From NCBI GenBank assembly GCA_949383255.1, contig CASJPF010000013.1, positions 22,723 through 86,722 on the forward strand: a stretch of DNA of 64,000 bases, written 5' to 3'. The position numbers and the translations under genes were made by a program. Below, piece after piece: positions 59,976 to 64,000 of the stretch (positions within the stretch are counted from its first letter, which is position 1; each line of letters opens with the position of its first letter). The stretch is from Lachnospiraceae bacterium (GTDB taxonomy: Bacteria > Bacillota > Clostridia > Lachnospirales > Lachnospiraceae). The notes below the pieces were generated by a model that did no database searches, was not told the origin of the DNA, and saw only the letters and a program-made list of their open reading frames with translations.

Positions 59976-60824
59976 ATGCGCAAAACAATTCCACTCCTAC
60001 TAAATAGCGTTCTATTTATCTGTGGTGTTAGTCTTCTTTTTCTCCAACACACTGTTTTATGTGCAGTGTGTTACTTGCTAATCTCCATTCTATTTATATG
60101 GACATTTAAAACAGAACACACTTCTATCGATCTTCCTTCTGAGGAAAACTTATCCGAAGATACAGAAGCACAATATACGAAACTATCCCTTCAGGTTGAG
60201 GAACTTACTGCCGCCAATGAACTATTTGCCAAAGAAAATAAACAGCTTATGGACGAATTAAATTTATCCAAAAATGCACAGACCAATACAAGATATAATG
60301 GTGTCCTTTATACTTGCCCGCTGACTTCTTCTCTTCCAATGTGCTTAGATAATTTTTTTACGGACTATTTAAACCATCACGCAGACTTCATAAAACGTCA
60401 AAAAATTACTTTAAATTACAGTTGTTCCTCACCGGAAGCTGTCACTTATCTATCGTCAGCCGCACTGACCCTAATCTGTGGCAATATCATTGACAATATG
60501 ATAAAATTCAGCCCTTTATCAGAATCCGCCTACATCCGGATTACAGCATATGAAGGAGGCAGTCTTATCATCTTTAAAAATGAAGGCAACGGACCAGCTG
60601 AATCCGAACTGGACAAGCTGTTTGACCTAAACTATCAGGGCATCAACAAAAAGGGAGGACTTGGACTCGGGCTATCTCAAGTAAAGGTACTGATTGATGA
60701 CTATGGTGGTGAAGTCTGGGCTAAAAGTACCAAAAACACAGGATTTACGCTGTATATAAAACTGCCAGAACAACCTGTGACAACCGCCGACGAAAAAATA
60801 TCCTTAATAAATTGGGAGAAGTGA
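59976..60824 (+). CDS. Membrane-anchored GHKL ATPase without visible phospho-acceptor domain
   Basis: A 282-residue protein with two N-terminal hydrophobic segments (about residues 5-45), a coiled-coil linker (about 60-95), then a histidine-kinase-type HATPase domain: N box GNIIDNMIKFSP, G1-like IIFKNEGNGPAESELDKLF (Asn-Glu-Gly in place of Asp-x-Gly), G2 KKGGLGLGLSQVKVLIDDYGG. No H box (His-Glu-x-x) is seen in the linker and no response-regulator gene is near. It may sense ATP, act as a switch or use a distant partner. The ATG at 59976 has AGAAAGGA upstream and is preferred to one 39 bases earlier. It overlaps the next gene's reading frame start. Confidence 0.72.
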   Translation: MRKTIPLLLNSVLFICGVSLLFLQHTVLCAVCYLLISILFIWTFKTEHTSIDLPSEENLSEDTEAQYTKLSLQVEELTAANELFAKENKQLMDELNLSKNAQTNTRYNGVLYTCPLTSSLPMCLDNFFTDYLNHHADFIKRQKITLNYSCSSPEAVTYLSSAALTLICGNIIDNMIKFSPLSESAYIRITAYEGGSLIIFKNEGNGPAESELDKLFDLNYQGINKKGGLGLGLSQVKVLIDDYGGEVWAKSTKNTGFTLYIKLPEQPVTTADEKISLINWEK

Positions 60825-60826
60825 TT

Positions 60827-61402
60827 ATGAAGAAAAAAACGATACTTATTCTTATCAGTTTATTGCATATCTGTGTCTTTTGTGTTGGAATCTTAATCTT
60901 TTTTCAAACGAAACAAACATCGCGCGAAAACAGTAATCTTATATCAGACGCTGCTGTCCGAATCACAGAGACGGAATCGGATACCCTTATAGAACTTTCT
61001 TCTACAGAATCTTTTTCTACAGAGCCGCCCGAATCAGAACAAATGTTTTCTACTATAGAAGAATTTTTACCGGAATCTACTTTTGTTGAAGATATCTCAG
61101 AACCTTTTATGGAAGAATCTTTCTCGGAAATATCCTCCGTCGAAGATATCTCAGAACCTATTACAGAAAATATATCTGTACCAAAATCGTCCTATACTTT
61201 TAAGTATATTCCACATAACAATCTGAAGCTCAACATTCGGAATGCACCTTCCATGCAGGGAAAAATTATAGGAAAAGTTCCTCCCAACAAGGGTGGAACA
61301 ATCCTTGAGTTTACAAACAAAGACTGGGCACTAATTGAATATAATGGCACAACTGGATACAGTAACTTACATTGTATTATATTGCACCCGCAAAAAAATT
61401 GA
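60827..61402 (+). CDS. Membrane-anchored protein with Ser/Glu-rich stalk and SH3b domain
   Basis: A 191-residue protein. An N-terminal helix (about 4-26) anchors it; no lipobox is seen. Residues about 35-125 are a Ser/Glu/Thr/Pro-rich stalk with repeats of EDISEPF/EISSVEDISEP. The C-terminal 65 residues form a bacterial SH3 domain: NNLKLNIRNAPSMQGKIIGKVPPNKGGTILEF, then WALIEYNGTTGYSNLHCI. SH3b domains often bind peptidoglycan, so it may hold the contractile machine to the wall. GGGAGAAG precedes the ATG, and the gene overlaps the HATPase stop. Confidence 0.8.
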   Translation: MKKKTILILISLLHICVFCVGILIFFQTKQTSRENSNLISDAAVRITETESDTLIELSSTESFSTEPPESEQMFSTIEEFLPESTFVEDISEPFMEESFSEISSVEDISEPITENISVPKSSYTFKYIPHNNLKLNIRNAPSMQGKIIGKVPPNKGGTILEFTNKDWALIEYNGTTGYSNLHCIILHPQKN

Positions 61403-61443
61403 TTGTTTTATTCTACCGCTTATAGAAAGGATTATTTTATTCA

Positions 61444-63489
61444 ATGAACTTTCTGGAAATTACTATATACAGAATTATATTAAAAACATATTTGTTTTTT
61501 GAGGAGACAGGACGCCAGAACAGTTTTGAGCGCTTTTCTTATTTGCGTGTGCTCACAGAACGCCTAACAAAAGAATGTCTTGATGTTTGGCAACGTGATA
61601 CTGGATTAGAGGCTTCGCGTTACAATAACCTTCTATCCCGCATCTGTGGAAAAGACGAAGCTGACAACAATATCTTATGCAATGCGCTTGACCTCTGTAT
61701 TGCTGTTGCATATGTGCCAGAATTTTCTGTCTATCTCAATTATTATACTGGAAATATTGCGACCATACAGATTGCCTTGGAATTGGACGGTATAACACAT
61801 TGCAGCTACAATGACACTCTGCGTTTACTACAAAAACTGCAAAAAGTTTGCTCTGTAGACTGGAACAAAAATCCGCTTCCTTATGCGGCTCTTGCAATTG
61901 ATAATGCCTTGCTCTCCTATCTGACTGGGGCAGACAGCCTATCCCCTAAATTATTTTCTGACAGGATAACATATTTTAAACATAACACTTTGTTACACCC
62001 TATGTTTATTAATCAACACCTTGCTTTAGAAGGAGCTGCATGGCTTCAAAACACTTGCGTAAATATCTCCTACGAAACGAATTCGCAAACACATATTCTG
62101 CATCTAAAGGGAACTGGAGGAAGACGATTTCTTGCCAAGCAGATTGCGCATTTAATGAAAAGGGACCTGCTTCTTGTCGATATTAGAAAATGTAAAAATG
62201 TATTGGAAATGAACTTGGAAAACACACCATTCTGGAACGAACTACTCCATGCCGCTTTCCTAAAAAATGCCATTGTGTGTCTCTATAACATCACCACTTC
62301 TCTGCTCTCCCTAACTCAGATTGACCCGGCGGACTTTGCTGCAACGATTGTCACTCCCTTTATTTCAGCGGATATCCCCGTTATTTTGTGCACAGATATT
62401 GATGTTTCTTTTTCTGCCGTTAAAGACTTCTATCTATATATACATCAAATTACGCTAAATTATTTAACCCGCAAGGAACGAGAGTATGTATTTCGCGGTT
62501 TTGCCGAACTCTATCAAATTCCAGTTGACTGTGCTTTCTATTCTGTGCGCTATCAGCTCTCCGCAAGTGAAATTGCCTATGCCGCAATACAATGGCATCA
62601 TTTAAGCCAACCCAAACCAGAAGATTTCTCAACGATTTGCAACGCTCTTCTTTACAACCAGCAAGAAACCGCACTAGGGCAATTGTTTTATCCGTCAGTG
62701 AGATTTCAAGACTTAATTTTGCCTGTCTCTATCAAAAAGACATTGGAACAGATTTGCTGTGGTGCATCTGAAAACTATCAAATTTTTGAAGAATGGAATC
62801 TAAAAAACTGCTATCCCTATGGACGCGCTGTGACTGTATTACTCTATGGTCCTCCGGGAACAGGAAAGACTATGACTGCCCATGCTATAGCGAAAGAGCT
62901 TGGCGCGCCTTTATATCAGATTGATTTGTCCCATGTGCTCGACAAATACATTGGTGAGACAGAAAAGCATTTGGAACAAATTTTTTCCTTTGCCCAAAAA
63001 GCAAAACCAATTCTTTTCTTTGATGAAGCGGATTCTCTCTTTGGCAAGCGCGGAGAAATAACAGACGGAAAGGACCGTTATGCAAATATGGAAGTCTCCT
63101 ATATTTTGCAGCGCATTGAACAATTTGATGGTATTGTAATACTGGCTACAAATTTATATAGTAGTATTGACAAGGCATTCCTGCGCCGTATGAAATATGT
63201 AGTAAAATATCAGTCTCCTGACGCTGCAATGCGGCGCCGTATTTGGGAAAACTGTCTACCATCAGAGCTTTTTTGTGAAAATTTAGACTTGGATTACTTG
63301 GCAAAACAGTTTGATTTCACGGGTGGCATTATCAAAAATATCATCTATGTTGCATGTGTCATGGCAGTCCACGACAATAAAAAACTCTGCATGGAACACA
63401 TATTGTATGCTGTCCGTGCAGAGTATGAAAAGCTAGAACGCCCCATCGTCAAAGATATGTGGGGAGAATATGGAGAGATTATCCAGTGA
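61444..63489 (+). CDS. AAA+ ATPase of the contractile system (Afp15-type)
   Basis: A 681-residue protein. The N-terminal 400 residues include a second, incomplete AAA-like domain, typical of Afp15. The C-terminal AAA+ module has Walker A YGPPGTGKT (about 468-476), Walker B ILFFDEADSLF (about 522-532), sensor 1 IVILATN and arginine finger region AFLRRMKYVVKY. ATPases of this type assist assembly of eCIS particles or their loading and are one of the signature genes. It is in the divergent operon. The box is AGAAAGGA with a long spacing (13 bases), so expression may be low. It overlaps the convergent DUF4157 gene by eleven bases. Confidence 0.92.
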   Translation: MNFLEITIYRIILKTYLFFEETGRQNSFERFSYLRVLTERLTKECLDVWQRDTGLEASRYNNLLSRICGKDEADNNILCNALDLCIAVAYVPEFSVYLNYYTGNIATIQIALELDGITHCSYNDTLRLLQKLQKVCSVDWNKNPLPYAALAIDNALLSYLTGADSLSPKLFSDRITYFKHNTLLHPMFINQHLALEGAAWLQNTCVNISYETNSQTHILHLKGTGGRRFLAKQIAHLMKRDLLLVDIRKCKNVLEMNLENTPFWNELLHAAFLKNAIVCLYNITTSLLSLTQIDPADFAATIVTPFISADIPVILCTDIDVSFSAVKDFYLYIHQITLNYLTRKEREYVFRGFAELYQIPVDCAFYSVRYQLSASEIAYAAIQWHHLSQPKPEDFSTICNALLYNQQETALGQLFYPSVRFQDLILPVSIKKTLEQICCGASENYQIFEEWNLKNCYPYGRAVTVLLYGPPGTGKTMTAHAIAKELGAPLYQIDLSHVLDKYIGETEKHLEQIFSFAQKAKPILFFDEADSLFGKRGEITDGKDRYANMEVSYILQRIEQFDGIVILATNLYSSIDKAFLRRMKYVVKYQSPDAAMRRRIWENCLPSELFCENLDLDYLAKQFDFTGGIIKNIIYVACVMAVHDNKKLCMEHILYAVRAEYEKLERPIVKDMWGEYGEIIQ

Positions 63490-63850
63490 TTGACATTACT
63501 CGTGTAGCCATCACATCCGCTTCATGCTCCAACACAGGACTATCATTGAGTGCTTGTCCATTCAAATTGGCTGTAGCGCGCACCTGCCCACGGCTTTGCT
63601 GAACAATATGTCCCAACTCATGTGCCAGATGTCGCTCCTGCCCTGGGGCAATATATACTTGATTTGCCTGCGTATATGCAAGTGCCTGCATTTGTGCGGG
63701 TTTCCCAGAATTGTAATGCACTTGCACTCCATCAAAAGAAATGCCAGAATAGGATTCAAATTGTTGTTTTAGTTTGTCTGGAATACCAGTTGTATTCTTC
63801 GATGAACGTTTACGAACAATGGGTTCTTTTTTTATCGATTGATGCTCCAT
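63479..63850 (-). CDS. Stand-alone DUF4157 (eCIS core) peptidase-like protein
   Basis: A 123-residue protein made almost entirely of a DUF4157 domain: FESYSGISFDGVQVHYNSGKPAQMQALAYTQANQVYIAPGQERHLAHELGHIVQQSRGQV, with the zinc HELGH motif (about residues 76-80), and LEHEADVMATRV with the third metal ligand. DUF4157 is the hallmark domain associated with eCIS cargo and is usually fused to a toxin. Here it stops after the domain. It may process or dock cargo, or be the N-terminal leftover of an effector. It faces the ATPase gene tail to tail, with overlapping ends. GGAGGG precedes the ATG. Confidence 0.9.
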   Translation of the reverse strand: MEHQSIKKEPIVRKRSSKNTTGIPDKLKQQFESYSGISFDGVQVHYNSGKPAQMQALAYTQANQVYIAPGQERHLAHELGHIVQQSRGQVRATANLNGQALNDSPVLEHEADVMATRVMSITG

Positions 63851-63886
63851 AACATCCCTCCAATAAGAATAACTAATATTTTATAT

Positions 63887-63915
63887 AGTATAACATACTT
63901 TTAGTGTCTACACAA
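63887..63915 (-). promoter_or_regulatory. Putative promoter of the DUF4157 gene
   Basis: Minus-strand -35 TTGTGT (63910-63915), 17 bases, -10 TATACT (63887-63892). A TTTAGTGTCT direct repeat occurs at 63900-63909 and 63948-63957 and could be a regulator site. No other gene is seen to the end of the window. Confidence 0.5.
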
Positions 63916-64000
63916 CTAGTACAACGTTTTCTCGCAATTTGTTACTATTTAGTGTCTGCTGATTAGGTTTAAAACACTTGATTTTATCGACTTTTACCGC

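Noticed and set aside
30265..63850. Prophage or satellite
   Set aside because: No terminase, portal, capsid, integrase, holin or lysin is seen, whereas a Pvc16 cap, DUF4157 and an Afp15-type ATPase are present, which mark an injection system.
30265..63850. Type VI secretion system
   Set aside because: There is no TssJ/L/M, TssK or ClpV. The AAA+ protein has one complete Walker set of the Afp15 kind, and gpD and gpV are separate.

Overview
The window looks like a low-GC Gram-positive (Bacillota) chromosome, most likely class Clostridia and plausibly Lachnospiraceae. Supporting signs are strong AGGAGG-type ribosome binding sites, a CIRCE heat-shock operator, clostridial families (DUF3048, DUF6020, DUF5722, GtrII, 2-hydroxyacyl-CoA dehydratase with its activase) and the absence of outer-membrane biogenesis genes. 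The taxonomy is inferred from the genes alone. Nearly everything is on the minus strand; only a small XRE regulator and three genes at the right end are on the plus strand.

Region 1 (1-7.6 kb). A perfect CIRCE element lies at the left edge, so a heat-shock gene probably starts just outside. A cytidylate kinase-like gene and a conserved unknown gene follow. Next comes a six-gene minus-strand set: a CooC-like nickel/MinD-type ATPase with a CXC motif, two 2-hydroxyacyl-CoA dehydratase-type Fe-S proteins, their ATP-dependent activase, a tiny membrane protein and a short protein resembling acetyl-CoA synthase beta. The set has an extended -10 promoter and a structured leader, and its substrate is unknown.

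Region 2 (7.8-15.2 kb). Housekeeping genes carA, carB, queH and argS. Three short IS66-like MITEs (GTAACAGTTCAG ends, 8-bp target duplications) lie here; one supplies the last codons and stop of carB.

Region 3 (15.2-29.9 kb). A cell-surface polysaccharide and O-acetylation cluster: an MBOAT acyltransferase, an AlgX/AlgJ-type SGNH protein, four paralogous secreted SGNH-plus-SH3 proteins, two multi-spanning glycosyltransferase-like proteins, a secreted DUF5722 glycoside hydrolase-like protein, a DUF3048 protein and a Thr/Glu-rich lipoprotein. Two near-identical promoters precede paired TCTCTTnAAGAGA dyads, and a divergent XRE regulator sits next to them.

Region 4 (30.2-63.9 kb). A complete contractile injection system of the eCIS/phage-tail-like type: cap protein (Pvc16/DUF4255), gpI-like, two gpJ-like, gp25, gpV and gpD proteins, two CIS tube-family proteins, a large candidate tape measure, two tube proteins, DUF6760, a small assembly protein, sheath, PAAR-like tip, an AAA+ ATPase and a stand-alone DUF4157 peptidase-like protein. 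There are no phage head, DNA-packaging or lysis genes. The unusual part is a block of envelope proteins in the same operon: a TolC-like coiled-coil protein, an exported coiled-coil protein with a copper-amine-oxidase-N-like domain, a MORN-repeat membrane protein, a propeller/sensor/HAMP/degenerate-cyclase protein and a possible pseudokinase membrane protein. A divergent membrane HATPase without a visible phospho-acceptor His and a membrane-anchored SH3 protein accompany them. I read this as a candidate envelope-anchored, signal-gated contractile machine in a Gram-positive cell.

A second repeat family (R elements; copies near 0.2, 25.8 and 29.9-30.1 kb, with a possible relative at 7.4 kb) folds into two hairpins with compensatory changes and G-U wobbles that fit an RNA made from the minus strand. 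One tandem pair lies in frame inside a GtrII-like gene.
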